From Apodemus sylvaticus (taxonomy: Eukaryota; Chordata; Mammalia; Rodentia; Muridae), in NCBI RefSeq assembly GCF_947179515.1, contig NC_067474.1:94553324-94617323 (forward strand): 64,000 nt of DNA. Direction: 5' to 3'. Each line of letters starts with the position of its first letter. Within the stretch, counting starts at the first letter, position 1. The notes below the pieces were generated by a model that was not told the DNA's origin, searched no databases, and saw only the letters and a list, made by a program, of their open reading frames with translations. The translations under genes were made by a program, and so were the position numbers. Below are positions 44,690 through 56,290 of the stretch, one piece after another.

Positions 44690-46719
44690 GTAAGAGTCTC
44701 CAGGGAAAGGTCAGTGGAAATGCTTCTTTTCCTTGCCGGAGAGTTCAGTTGATAAGTGTTTGTGGTTTACCTAAAGGTGAGAAAACTGTACTTAGGACTC
44801 CCACCTTAAATAATTAACTTTCCCATTGGCAAAGTTTAAAATTAGACTAAAATGTTTACTGTAAAGAATATGGCATGCTGTTTTGACAGGAGAATTTCCC
44901 CCTAATTCAGTCCTAGAAAAATTATCCTTAATCCAGATGTGAGCAAAAATAAATTGAGAACATAAAATATTTAAAGTCTAGTCCCATGATAGGCCAAACT
45001 CAATATTATGGTAAACCAGGGTCCCTCTTTGGAGTAAAGTATTTTCCTGCATGAAGTAAATAACTTCTTCCTAAGCATGAAATGTTACTCTCCAGGGGGT
45101 ATTTCAGTTGTCTGAAGTTTCTGTAAGATTGAGATTGTTTAGGCCAAATTTGACTTGAATCTTGTTTCTTTTTCCATCTCCCAGGCTCTAGTCTAAATAA
45201 TATTCAGTCAGTGCTTTAAAGAAAATAAAAACGTCCTGCTCAATTTGATTCTTCATGAATTCAAATGATTTTACTAGAACAAAAGGAAACAAAAAGAAGA
45301 AAGAAGATTCTGTTTTACAAAATAATGAAGACTCAAGAGATAGACATAGAGAATACCTAAATGTTGAGGCAGATATTATGAAAAGACTTTGTGAGTATTT
45401 TAAGACATGAGGAGTTTGAGAGTCTTTCTGCCTACTGCATCTTCAGGACTAAGTCTGAAGAAACAACAAGCAGTAATCAGTGCTGGAAAGTTCCCACCAC
45501 TGTGGATACTAAGCAGGCCCTGAACAATGATTCTAAATACTCATCTAAACCTTCACTGCTTCCCTGAGGGACAGGCAAAGAGACAGGGGTGGGACACAAG
45601 AGTATCAAGCAGAATCTGCATGTCTTAAGTCGTTTGGAGTTGTTGCTAAGTGGGGTTAGGTTGGCCTCCATAAACATTATAGGCTATTACTGTTGCTCAC
45701 GGTCATCTTCCAGAACTGGTTATCAAGATCATATTGCTAAAACCATTACATTCTTGCATTATCTATAACATGTTTTAGTCAAACTGTTGTGAACCTCAGT
45801 GCTTCATCCCTATTGGATACGTTTCATGGTGCTACAAGCTCTCAGAGGAGAAAAGGAGTCATCATTCTTATTCACCTGTGAACTTGGCAAGATGCAGTAA
45901 TGACCAGCTGGACAACAGCACTGTAATAGTGGCAAGGCTGTTATGTGAGTAACCAACTACTTTCTGATTGGATGTAAGGCTTCTTCTGCAATTAAAAATG
46001 TATCCCCCTCCCAAATCATAAAGGAATATTTACATGCTTTGTTTATTTTTCTATTTCCATTTTATATGTAACGGTAGTCTAGTTACTTCATTTCTTTTGT
46101 GTATTATGCCTTAAAATATTATTTTATATGGTGTATGATACATTTATTAAGCTTTGCTTATCATCATCATAACCATGATTATTTATTCCACTCATTTCAC
46201 CTAGCTCAATTTTCTTTTTTCAATTCTTTTTAGGAATTGAACTATAAGGAACAAATCATTTCAATATTTTATCTATCTGAAAATTTTGTGGCTTTCTACC
46301 TGAATGATCTTTTACTTGACTATGTTACTTATGTTTTCTGTCAACATTTTCTAATTTTTTTCTGTTGGAATTGGATATATTTCTGTTTTCTACTTTGTCT
46401 CTTCTCTTTTAAGTGTCCTGCCTTCAAAATGACAGTGGTTTTTTTTAATAATTCTTAATCAATTTACTAATTTTGGACATGAGTATTTAATATTTGATAG
46501 CAATGTAAATAGAATCCAGACAAAAATTTGTATGGTTTTCTAAAGTTCCTGACCCCTGTGCCTTTACAGTCAGGACCTCCTCCTGTTTTACCAACTCAAC
46601 AGTCATGTATATTTATGTTTTGAAGTTTTGTCTGTTCCAGGATCTACGGTGTGCTGGTGTAAAGTAGCATCATGAAATAGGGCCCTGGGGGCATTTGTTT
46701 CCCCTAGAACAATATTTGA
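44690..46719. other. Unassigned DNA
   Basis: 45780-46005 contains words (CTTGGCAAGATGCAGTAATG, GGCAAGGCTGTTATGTGAG) that recall a rodent repeat, family not known. The AT-rich part after 46100 may be old L1. Confidence 0.4.
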
Positions 46720-47345
46720 GGCCCATCCTTATTGCATTTGCTGGCAATTTTTCTACCCTATGGAGTACTATGCTTTACTATGCCACAATATATTTATCAT
46801 TTCTGGGTATTTGGGTTGTATCCATTTTTTATTGGTGATCATGAATGTCTGTCTGTTAACATTGGTACAATACATTTATATATAAGAATGCACTATGTAT
46901 GTTTTATTCTTGGGTACATATCTAGGTGAAAATGACTGGATTGACTAGTGTAGCGTTTGACTTTTTACTTTGAACAGTCTTTGCAGTCTTATTTTTAGAA
47001 GGTTTTTACAGTTATTATCTCAATATTGCCATAGAACTTGTCTTTGATTCCAATCCTTTATTTAATCTATTCTGATATAATGGAGTTAGTATCTTAATTT
47101 GGTCCAAACTATGATTTCCCTAATGACTAACAGAATGTACCATCTTGTAGTGTGTTTATTTGTCACATATCACTTTCTACGAAATGTCTTTACAAATCTT
47201 TACTCATGTTTAAATAATTTTATTGTATTGTTTAGTTGTAATAGTACTTTGTATATTCTGGGTTAGAATCATGGTAATGTGTGTACTAAATAATGATCTC
47301 CTAATCTATGACTTGGCCAAATTCATTGTAATATATTTTAAGAAG
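46720..47345 (-). mobile_element. Ancient L1M-type fragment
   Basis: GGGTTGTATCCATTTTTTAT, TTCTTGGGTACATATCTAGG, then TTTAGTTGTAATAGTACTTTG and GTATATTCTGGGTTAGAATC keep the order of antisense L1M ORF2/3' UTR. Confidence 0.75.
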
Positions 47346-47355
47346 TTTTGTAATT

Positions 47356-47468
47356 TTTTTCTTTGATACAGGGTTTTGCTATGTTGCCCAAACTAGTCTC
47401 AAACTTCAGACAACCTTCTTGTTTGTGATATGTGATTATAGGATTTCAGGCTTGTTTAACGACACCTG
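47356..47468 (-). mobile_element. Proto-B1 / 7SL monomer relic
   Basis: TTGATACAGGGTTTTGCTATG, TTGCCCAAACTAGTCTCAAAC and TATAGGATTTCAGGC resemble an antisense 7SL-derived monomer; GTTGCCCAAACTAGTCTC is closer to PB1/Alu monomers than to modern B1. Confidence 0.7.
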
Positions 47469-47529
47469 GATAAGAGATTTGTGATTCTGATGACGATTAC
47501 TATTATCATTATTTTTTCTATGCTGGATT

Positions 47530-47764
47530 AGTATTTCATCACAACATTTTTGAGTTCAATAACTTTTGAGAAAAGAGATATATTTTGGCTCACATTTCAG
47601 AGTGTTCAGCTTATAGTCCTTGGCTCAGTTGATTCTAGGTTTGTGGTGAGGCAGAATGCCCTAGTAACTGACAGGAAAGAGGGAACATGTGTGTGCACAT
47701 GTGCATGTGCTCTATATACATACAAAAACACCCATATATATATATATATTAAAAAAACACACAC

Positions 47765-47813
<49 letters not shown>

Positions 47814-47995
47814 GAGAGAGAGAGAGAGAAAGAGATATTATTTTAGAATCAAGATACAAACTCCAAGGACCAATTTGCTCCCAAGTACCTACTTGATCCA
47901 ACTACCTTCCAAACTTTCCAGAACATTCTAAAATAGCACCATCACTTGGGAACTAATTCTTTAAAATATAGGCTACTCTGGGGAACATTCACAAC
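47530..47995 (-). mobile_element. Old MaLR-like LTR interrupted by microsatellites
   Basis: TTTTGGCTCACATTTCAGAG, TTGTGGTGAGGCAGAATG and the right part TCACTTGGGAACTAATTC belong to the same kind of LTR as 41735-42110. A CA/TA/GT/GA array fills 47725-47840. Confidence 0.6.
47725..47840. repeat. Compound (TA)n-(CA)n-(TA)n-(GT)n-(GA)n array
   Basis: The core ACACAC, ATATAT, GTGTGT at 47757-47810 is self-complementary across its centre. Confidence 0.95.
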
Positions 47996-48599
47996 AGTAA
48001 TAACATTTTCAGTAATAGTTTATGTTTAAAAAAGATAATTATGAAGATTAACAACTTATCTAAATTTTAGACTTTGTTATCTAGTTTTTAAATAGTTTAA
48101 TTTTAATTATTTATCTATGCCCAGCCAAGAAATGTTTGCCTGGCTTTAAACCATAAAGATTTTGTGCTATTTCTAAGAAGCTGATGTTAGATATTATGCT
48201 TTCTTTTGTGTTAGTGTTTCTTTCATATTATGGCAGGTAGGAGTCACTGAATCACATCATGCTGAAGTTAAGGTACTGGGCAAGATACCCAGATGCTATG
48301 CAAAAGAGAAAGAAAGATCAATGGAAAGGCCAAAGAATAGCATATTAACCCCAAAGACTGATATAATCCAGAAAATCAATTAAATAAGTAACAAATTCCT
48401 TGATTGTAAAATATAAACTTTTCCATACCTTCCATACGTAAGTTTAAACATTGCAAAGAAAGAAAAATTGTCTCCCCTATATATCTTAGTTATCTGGAAT
48501 GGATTGTCAACTTGCTATAAGTGAATTGTAAATAGCAAGAACACATGTTCTTATTATTTAAACAAGCATCAGTATTATAGTAGCTTTTAATAAAGATTT
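47996..48599. other. AT-rich, unassigned
   Basis: No repeat or gene recognised. Confidence 0.45.
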
Positions 48600-48890
48600 G
48601 CTACTTTGTTTTTAAAGTAAAGCAGAGGAGTGACCACATAGTCTTCATTTTGATTGTTCCTGGTGATGAAGCTGGACGGACCACACCCTTTTAGGACCAA
48701 GCTATTCTCTGCCTACTGTTGCTATCAAGATGGCCATTGGTTGGAAGAAGTCTCTCCTTTAGTAACCCAAGTCTCCCTTTAGTAACTAACAGAAGCCTGA
48801 AATATTCTATATAAGTGTCCTACCGGCTTGAAGGTAACAGATTCTAAGTAATGTTGGCTACAAAACAGTGTGTTTGTGGACATTTCCTGC
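48600..48890 (+). promoter_or_regulatory. LTR-like promoter segment with CCAAT and TATA motifs
   Basis: Inverted CCAAT (ATTGG, 48736-48740) lies about 70 bp upstream of CTATATAAG (48807-48815). Between them CTCC(C)TTTAGTAAC occurs twice, about 26 bp apart. This layout is typical of retroviral LTRs; I cannot name a family. It could equally be a chance promoter-like match. Confidence 0.4.
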
Positions 48891-49025
48891 CTTTCCCAGG
48901 AATTCTTTTCTTATTAGGGTTGTTTATGGGACAGATACCTTTAGTGATACTGAGCATGGTCTTATCCTGTAGGAAATCCCCACTGTCATGCCATCTTATT
49001 AACATAATTCAAACATTCAGAATGG

Positions 49026-49274
49026 AGAAATTGTTTTTTTTTTCCTTTCCTTTCCTTTCCTTTCCTTTCCTTTCCTTTCCTTTCCTTTCCTTTCCTTTTC
49101 CCTTTTCTTTTTTGTTGCTTGTTTGCTTTTGAGACAGGTTTCTCTGTGTAGCTCTGGCTTTCCTAGAGCTTACTCCGAATACCGGGCTGGTCTCAAACTC
49201 ACAGACCTGAATGCCTCTGCCTGCCAAGCGCTAGGATGAAAACTGCGAACCATCATAGTAAGCAGAGATTGTTT
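49026..49274 (-). mobile_element. B1 SINE with (TTTCC)n-expanded tail
   Basis: Body about 49131-49250 in reverse complement (GAGACAGGTTTCTCTGTGTAG, CCGGGCTGGTCTCAAACTC), tail T-run plus (TTTCC)n at 49037-49098. AGAAATTGTTT at 49026-49036 and AGAGATTGTTT at 49264-49274 form a target-site duplication with one mismatch. Confidence 0.88.
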
Positions 49275-49381
49275 CCTTACACTTGACCAACTGTAGGCTT
49301 AGAAAATGCAAAGAATAACAAGACTCTTCTTGTTTTAGCAATTTATAATCTAGTAAGAGTTAATAAAATGAGAAGTGGACC

Positions 49382-49496
49382 CACTGTGGTGGTTTATAGC
49401 TTGAATCAAAGGCAGAGACAGGATGATCTCTGTGAGTTTAAGGCCAGCCTGGTCTGCTAGGTCAGTGTTATACAGAAAAACCTTGACTAGAAGAAG

Positions 49497-49555
<59 letters not shown>

Positions 49556-49580
49556 ACAAAAGAAAGAAAGAAAGAAAGGA

Positions 49581-49647
<67 letters not shown>

Positions 49648-49676
49648 GAAGGAAATTGAGGAAGAGGAGAAGAGAG

Positions 49677-49739
<63 letters not shown>

Positions 49740-49740
49740 A
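49382..49740 (+). mobile_element. B1 SINE, internally deleted, with long (AAAG)n and (GA)n tail
   Basis: CACTGTGGTGGTTTATAGC, GGCAGAGACAGGATGATCTC and GGCCAGCCTGGTCTGCTAGG are plus-strand B1. The tail has expanded to (AAAG)n at 49496-49655 and (GA)n at 49670-49737. Frames of 78-111 codons over the tail are artefacts. Confidence 0.88.
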
Positions 49741-50649
49741 GGAAGCCAGAAAGTAAAGCAAACTCAAGGCACGGCTGGGTGGGTGGGTTGTACCTTGGCA
49801 TGATGGGAAGTTTGTGGTACATCCCCTTACTGAGTACAGTGGGCCTTGTTTTTAGAAGTCAGGTGTTGACAGTGCCTTTGTATGTTATGGTCTCCAGTCA
49901 CGGCACATGAATATTCAAGCAGAAATCCCCTGCAGCCTCTTCTCACCAGCCTCTCACGGTAGGAGAATGCCAGGCAAGTCTGTTTTCTGCTGGCTTTCAC
50001 AGAGCCCTGGTTGATTTCATTTGGGGTGGGGGTTTTCCCTGCTTGCTCTTGCTGCCTTTTAACTGTGCGGTTTGCTGAGGGTGCTTTATGCCTGGTGCAG
50101 ACCCAGACAAAGAAAACTTTTATGCAAGTAAACAAAACAGATTACACTGAGCCAGGATTTCTGTGCCGGACATATTCCTTAGACTATTTCTGAGCAGTTA
50201 TTTATGGTTGTCTGTTTATCCCCTGGAGCCTGACTGCAGTGAAACCACTCTGTGTTTAGTGCAATGGTCTGCCACCCCAGGGAATGGCGAGATGTCAAAT
50301 ATTCACCCCTGTGGGAAGGAAAGAAAATCAGAGATACACAGAAAATAGGAGTTAAGTGCAGGGTCCACGGGAATGAGCAGCATTGTGAGGGAAATGGATT
50401 TTAAAGAAAACAAATGAAATAAAGAGATATCACAGCTTTAGATCCCCCCCCAACACACACACACAGGGAGGAGAACCCTTTAAAGTATAAAGTGACTTCG
50501 AGCAGAGGAAGATTTTTCACCTTCCTGCTTTCTCAGCAACCACACCCACCATTTTCTCACCTGGCTCAGCACCAGGCCCAGAGGGAGACATTTTACATTT
50601 TTTATTCTTTTAATTGGAAACGGACAGACGCTGCACCTTGTCTTTCAAG
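49741..50649. other. Single-copy block, candidate conserved non-coding DNA
   Basis: No repeat recognised between 49745 and 50640 apart from a short C-run and (CA)n at 50443-50465. Base composition is balanced. A 102-codon minus-strand frame has no domain. Confidence 0.35.
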
Positions 50650-50868
50650 CCTGCATTGAGAGGGAGTTAGGTAGTGAGGGGTGAAGTAGTGAGGGAAGGG
50701 AAGGGAAGGAAGATGAAAGGGCAGGGGGCAGAGGAGGAGGGAGGGAAGGAGGGAAAAAGGGGTGAGAGAGAGGGAGGGAGGGGGGAGAGAGCAGGAGGGA
50801 GGAGGGAGAGAGGGAAGGAGGGAGGGTGGGGGAGAGAGGAAGGAGAGAAAGGGAAAGGAGCGAGACCA
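50650..50868. repeat. Polypurine (GGGA)n-like tract
   Basis: Nearly pure A/G on the plus strand for over 200 bp. Confidence 0.92.
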
Positions 50869-52969
50869 AGCCAAGTATTAGTTTAGCTCCAATGAAACTT
50901 CATAAAACTTTGAAATCAAACTTGGCATTCAACTCTGTAGATAATCACACTGGAAAACTCCAGAAAGTCAAACGAAAGTTTAGGGTCTTGCCCAAAGTTC
51001 TTCATTTCAAGCATGCTTCACTGGTCCCTTCCTGTGTCATTTTCCTTTGGCAATGGACTTACTGTATTATCAGGTACAAAACTGCATTTCTATAGGCTAT
51101 GTCAAATCATGCCAAGCTGCGAAAGGACTTGTAAAATAATCATGGACAAGGAAACAGAGCAGTCACTAAAACCGTCAAGGGACTGCTACACTGAAGGCAT
51201 GTGACCTATGTAACAGTAGAAGCTTCTGAAATTTGGAAGACAAAGTACAGGCATGCTCTTCATTTCTTTTTTCACAGGGCCCCGGGGTTTTTACTTTGCT
51301 ATAGGCTCACAGAGCAAAGGCGAGTTTGCCGAGGCCAAGTTTTCTGATCTGAAACCTGTGTACTGTTGAGACAAATGACAAGGCCATCTCTGCTTAAACA
51401 CCAGAGTTCAGAGTGACAGCAAATTCCAGTTGAGCCAGGTATCCCTCTGCAAGAACTCCTAGCAGCTCCCTTGTACCTGGAAGCGACCCTAGGCTGCCCT
51501 GCCTTTGGTGGGGACAGCTTTGCCTTGAGGCTGGGCATACCACATTCAAAAGCAAACATTGGACAGCTTCACCTTCTTCCAGTTTGGCAAGGAGAGGAGA
51601 ATCCACAAAGGAGCATTACTTTAGTTGTATTTAGAAATGTAAGTCCCTGCAGACTTAGGAGCTGGTGCCTGGGAGGCCCCTGCATTGTGAGCCCTGTGCA
51701 GCAGGCCGGCTTACACAAGCAGGTTTTGTTTTAATTAGCACAGGAGCAGCCCTCCCCTCCTCCTGCAGGGCTTCCAGTTTACAATTGTCTGGGAACTCCC
51801 TCAGCTGAAAATGGTTACTAAGAAAATTTCCACAGGAATCCAACCGAAGGGGCCAGGCCAACGCTGGGCTTTTAAAAGAACTTTTCCAAATTGAGTCTTG
51901 AAGCAAAGTTGTCAGCAGGAGTGGAAGGCTTGCTGGAGTGGATGTCCACTCTAGGGAGAACCCCAAGGTTAACTAGGAGGTTTGCTTCAAAATAGTAGTC
52001 AGTGCTTCCTACTTCTTGCCCCCAAAGAAAGAAAACAGCACAGCCTCCTTTGAACGGTGTTATGAGACTGGTGTAAAGAGACAAAGGCCAGGAAATTTAA
52101 AATTAAGGGTGACCAGCACTCCAAGCTAGTTTTCAAGGGTGCATTGAATCTGAATGTGGTACAGTGAATTACAGAAAGTGCCAGTCACCTCTCTACACAC
52201 AGCTGCCCCTCTCCTAAGCTCCAGCATTAGAGAGCTTTTGGACCATTGGTGCCCTGAAGTAGTGGAGATGCATGTTGTATTCAAAGAGAAAATCAGTTGA
52301 GGCAGGCAAGGGGAGCGGTGGTGGAGGCACTCGCAGTGCCTGGAGAAGGCCTTCCTAACTTTGGTCAAGAAATGCATGTGGTTCCTAGCAGACATATAAC
52401 CACCTGATTCATCCTTTGTTGAGATTTTTCTGGGTTTTATTTGCTCGCTTTTTAGTTTCAACAGGATTATTTTCAAATTGAAACTTGCAAAATGTGCACA
52501 ATGAAAAATGTCCTCAAATGTGTACATATTTTACAACTCAAATAAAATTTAAATGTGCTTTGAAATGTATGTCATAAACATATTTATGTGATATAAAGTA
52601 TAAATCATTTGTTCACTTGGAAAGCTAGCACACTTTTTAAAGTAATTAAAAATATAGTTTCGTTTCTTTATAAAGTTTTTTGTTTGGATTTGATTCCTTA
52701 CTGCTCTGTTTTAAGAATTTGCAACTCAAATTGAACTATTAGTGTTCTGATCTTTAGGTAAAAACCAAATACAAATACTTGAGTATTCTCATTTAATTTT
52801 CATGGTGCTGAAGGAAAAAAATTTTAAGTAAATCATCCAATTTCTACCAATGAATAACAAGTTCTGGGAACCACATTTGATCAATAGTGAAATTCAGAGT
52901 TTTCCAGAGCCAAATGCAGATGCATAAGAGCTAAGTTGCTCCATCTTAGTCCTATCAATAAAATAAAAT
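50869..52969. other. Single-copy block, candidate conserved non-coding DNA (51.2-52.1 kb)
   Basis: No transposon recognised. 51250-52100 is the most GC-balanced part, with overlapping frames of 86-103 codons on both strands and no single convincing one. 52500-52960 is AT-rich. Confidence 0.35.
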
Positions 52970-52971
52970 AT

Positions 52972-53393
52972 AAACTGTTAGGATTCTGTCTAAGCTCCAC
53001 CCCACAATTACCTGACAACAGCCAGGTATGCCCCTCCTCACTGTTACTTGGCAACAGCCAGGTAGACCTGGCCCACTATAAAGGTGGTCCCTCATCCTCT
53101 CTCTCTTACTCTCTCTTATCTCTCTCTTACCTCTCACACTCTCAGCCTCTTCCTTGCCCCCTCTTGGGGTCTCCTCCCGTCTCCCCTCTCCCCTCTTTCC
53201 ATGTGGTCATGGCAAGCCTCTGCTTCTCTACTCTCTCCCTTTCTCTGCCTTTCTCTGCTTCTACTACCCCTTAACTCCCATTCCATGCCTGGTCCCTTGG
53301 GGGAAGGGATGCCTGGGCCCGCTGAGGTACCCCCTTCCCCCACACCACTGCAGGCCATATTCTCAAACCTCTTTTTCTTTTTATGATCACAAC
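52972..53393 (+). mobile_element. ERV-type LTR (same family as 38063-38528)
   Basis: Starts TGTTAGGATTCTGTCTAAGC, TATAAA at 53077-53082, then a CT-rich leader and CCATGTGGTCATGGC. A 9-bp-class word CAGCCAGGTA is repeated upstream of the TATA box. The poly(A) signal segment present in the 38-kb copy is missing here. It ends at CACAACA, and TTGGTGCC follows, which looks like a primer-binding site. Frames of 100-123 codons in it are not genes. Confidence 0.8.
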
Positions 53394-54600
53394 ATTGGTG
53401 CCTTGTTTGTGACTTGGATCCAGAAACTCTGCAGGTTTGCATGCCATTTCAACCACAACCATGATCGCCAGCCCCAGACCAGTAAGCTCCCCAATCCCTA
53501 CTGGTCAGAGCAACTGTCTGCATAGTCCTAGGTATTTCTTGAGCTTGGAGCTAACCCTGTGTTGTCCTTGAGGATGGGAGATGTTCAGTTTTTCACTGAT
53601 CCTAGTTTCTTTCTCTCAGCAGGGCCTGGTTTTACTCTCAAGTGTCTTGCCTTGGGTCAGTCTCTTAACCCCCCCCCCCCCCCCCGCCGCCCCCATTTGC
53701 AACCTGCTAGCTAGTTCCGTAGGTTTTCCTGAATGGAAAATACCATGAAAAATTAGGGCCTGAGGTCAAGATGACCCAGCTAACTAATCTTACCTTCTAT
53801 TAAACTGCTTGCTTATGCAAACCCCTCCTACAACTGATGAGTGCAGATGTAGTTTTTACCTTTAAAATTTTCATGATATGAATGCTCAGGTCCCCAAATA
53901 CATAAGTATAGTACCAGCCAGATAGAATAAAAACTTTCAGTTTGTCTATAATCTTTGACAGAGTAATCATCTCTATTGGGATCCCTGTAGCATTTTGGAG
54001 GCCCCAGTGAGATCCTCAGAAACTGGAACTCAACATTTAGGAACCTTGGGCCCCATAGGAGTATGGAAATGTACGCCAGATGAAAAAGAATCTTAGGAAA
54101 TGCACATCCTGAAAAGTTCCAGGGTCCAAAGAAAGTTCTTTCTATTTGATCACTGCTTACTACACCAAAGGCACCCTACCCAAAAGAAGGCCAATTAAAA
54201 GTTACCAGCTGTGAAAATCTCCAGAAGTAAGTTTGGTGTATAAGAAGCACCATCTGCTTAGGACACAAAAGGGGGGATAGATCCTGTGTCTGGGTCTATC
54301 TAGTATGTGAGTCATTACTAAATATTCCTTGTCCGCTCAGATATATGATTGTGGACAGGCAGCACAAGTCATATTAGAAGCCGGCCAAGCCTTGGAGTAC
54401 AGAATATTAGCCAAGAAGGCACAGCTACATATCCCTCAGGCCATGTACCTTTGAAAGGATGACTTTGGGCTCCCAGGACAGGCTAAGTCAGAAAGCTGCA
54501 ATGAAGTGATATCTTGAGTCCAGTGGCTGGCCATTTACCCTGTTGGCTTGTTCACCTCAGATCGCCATTTCTAATTTCCTTCTGGGTGATGGAGACTTAG
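53394..54600 (+). mobile_element. Probable decayed ERV internal region following the LTR
   Basis: Sequence right of the LTR begins with a primer-binding-site-like TTGGTGCC. A frame at 54311-54452 is open for about 46 codons, rich in Ala/Gln/Leu and helix-like, and could be a Gag remnant; it stops at TGA. There is no recognisable protease, pol or env, and no second LTR to the right, so the element is truncated. (C)17 at 53669-53685. The assignment rests on position more than on similarity. Confidence 0.4.
53669..53685. repeat. Poly-C tract
   Basis: 17 consecutive C. Confidence 0.97.
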
Positions 54601-54914
54601 TATAGTTTTATCAATTTGTCTGACCATTGTAAGTAAACAAGCAGGTAGGATTTGATGCTGTTGAGATTTAGGTTCACACACAACCAGAAGTGTTTAGTTT
54701 GTAGGTCATGGTTGTACTTTTCACCACAACTTAAAAAGTTTTGCTTCAATAATTCTGAAAACATTTCTTCCAATCATTGTTTTACTAAGATCACCTTGTG
54801 TGCATTTGTCATTTTCAAATTTACCAGCGTTGTGTTTCATAGAAACTGTCATGGAAATCTTATTCTGAAGGATGTTAGTGAAAATATGTGAACAACAAGT
54901 CGAATAGCTCTCTC

Positions 54915-55215
54915 TCATTATATAATTATTTATATAATTTATAAACAACACGAAGTTATTGTTCACAATTCTACATGGTAAGAATTCCAAGGTCAAGGCA
55001 CTGGCAGATTCAGTTGTGTCCCAATAACCTGTTCCTTATCAATGACACTTTCTTCATGTCCATGCATAGTGGAAAGCAAAGACACTCTACAATGTTTTGA
55101 GGTGAGGACCATGGATTTATGACTTAATGACCTCTGAAAAGCCCTACCTACTTCCTAATTCTATTGGTTATCATGGGATTGGATTTAAATAGGAATTTGG
55201 GAAACATGCAGAATT
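54915..55215 (-). mobile_element. Old MaLR LTR (MLT1-like), antisense
   Basis: AAGGTCAAGGCACTGGCAGA, CTTCTTCATGTCCATGCATAG, CTTAATGACCTCTGAAAAGC and CTACTTCCTAATTCTATTGG follow an antisense MLT1-class LTR, the same class as 7430-7690. Confidence 0.7.
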
Positions 55216-55610
55216 GGTATAAACACAAAGAGTATAACATATTCAACCTCAAATTTAGTCAGATAGGCACAAATATCTTTGAACTTTTATCATCTTAACA
55301 TAAGAGTCAGATTTTAATGAGGGATATTCTTTATGAGAATTTGTTGATTTTTGCCTTGGAACTACATGTTTCAGAGAACATTTTCTAAAGCCAAAATGAA
55401 TCAAACTGTGAGGGAACTCAGCATCTTGCAAGCAATTCTTAGTTGTATGACTCTATGTCCACCAATGGTAGAAAGTTGCAGATCTTTGTCTTAATCCTTA
55501 AGATGACTGTGCCCAGAATAGCAACTAGAAGGCTCTGGAAAGGGCAAAAAAATGCTCTTCAATAACCATACTGGGAATAAGCTCCTTTGTGAGGAATATT
55601 GATGTTCTCA
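55216..55610. other. Unassigned DNA
   Basis: No repeat or gene recognised. Confidence 0.45.
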
Positions 55611-55676
55611 AAGGGGGGGGAGGGAAGAGGGAGAGGGAGAGGGAGAGAGGGAGAGGGAGAGGGAGAGGGAGGGAAG

Positions 55677-55726
<50 letters not shown>
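55611..55726. repeat. (GGGAGA)n and (GA)n polypurine array
   Basis: G-run, then GGGAGA units, then (GA)n from 55680. Frames on both strands are artefacts. Confidence 0.96.
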
Positions 55727-55728
<2 letters not shown>

Positions 55729-55984
55729 CATATCTGGCATAGGCAAGCACAACCACCTTAGGCACAGGCAGACAACTGAAATGTACCAGACAACAGCTTT
55801 CTTAGAAACTTCAAACTTCAAGTACATAGAAGAAAAAGGCAATTTTCTTCCATGAAATTTGTTCTGCTACTTGGCTGTTGATTCTTTTTCTTGCCTTTCC
55901 CTCCATATTAAAAAAAGATAACTAGATAGATAGATAGACTGATATATAGAAACATAGGTATCCAGATATTATATATGTAGCTAT

Positions 55985-56290
55985 TTTGACTTATTATTGT
56001 TACTATCTTCTTCAAAATGGCGGCAAAATATCCATCATGCAGATAAGTGGTACTTTTGTGGGCTGGACATTTGGATTGTTTCTAACTTATTTTCACTGTA
56101 AATAAGTCTATGGTCAATAACCCTGCTCATAAATCTTTGTCTGCATTTGTTTGTTTCCTTAGGCTGAATTCCTAGAAATGGAATTATTGTATCTAATGGC
56201 ATGGCTCTTTTTCAAAGCTCTTTGCACACTAAAGCCGCAGAACTTGCCAAAACACTTGAACAACTCTCTAGTTCCATAAGGGATGAAATT
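55985..56290 (-). mobile_element. Ancient L1M-type 3' UTR fragment
   Basis: GGACATTTGGATTGTTTCTA, TAAATCTTTGTCTGCATTTG, CTAGAAATGGAATTATTGTA and CCAAAACACTTGAACAAC keep the order of an antisense L1M 3' part. Confidence 0.7.

Noticed and set aside
49423..49910. Frames of 78-111 codons with Lys/Glu or Phe/Leu/Ser repeats
   Set aside because: They translate the (AAAG)n and (GA)n tail of a B1.
52936..53525. Overlapping frames of 100-123 codons on both strands
   Set aside because: They fall in the CT-rich leader of an ERV LTR.
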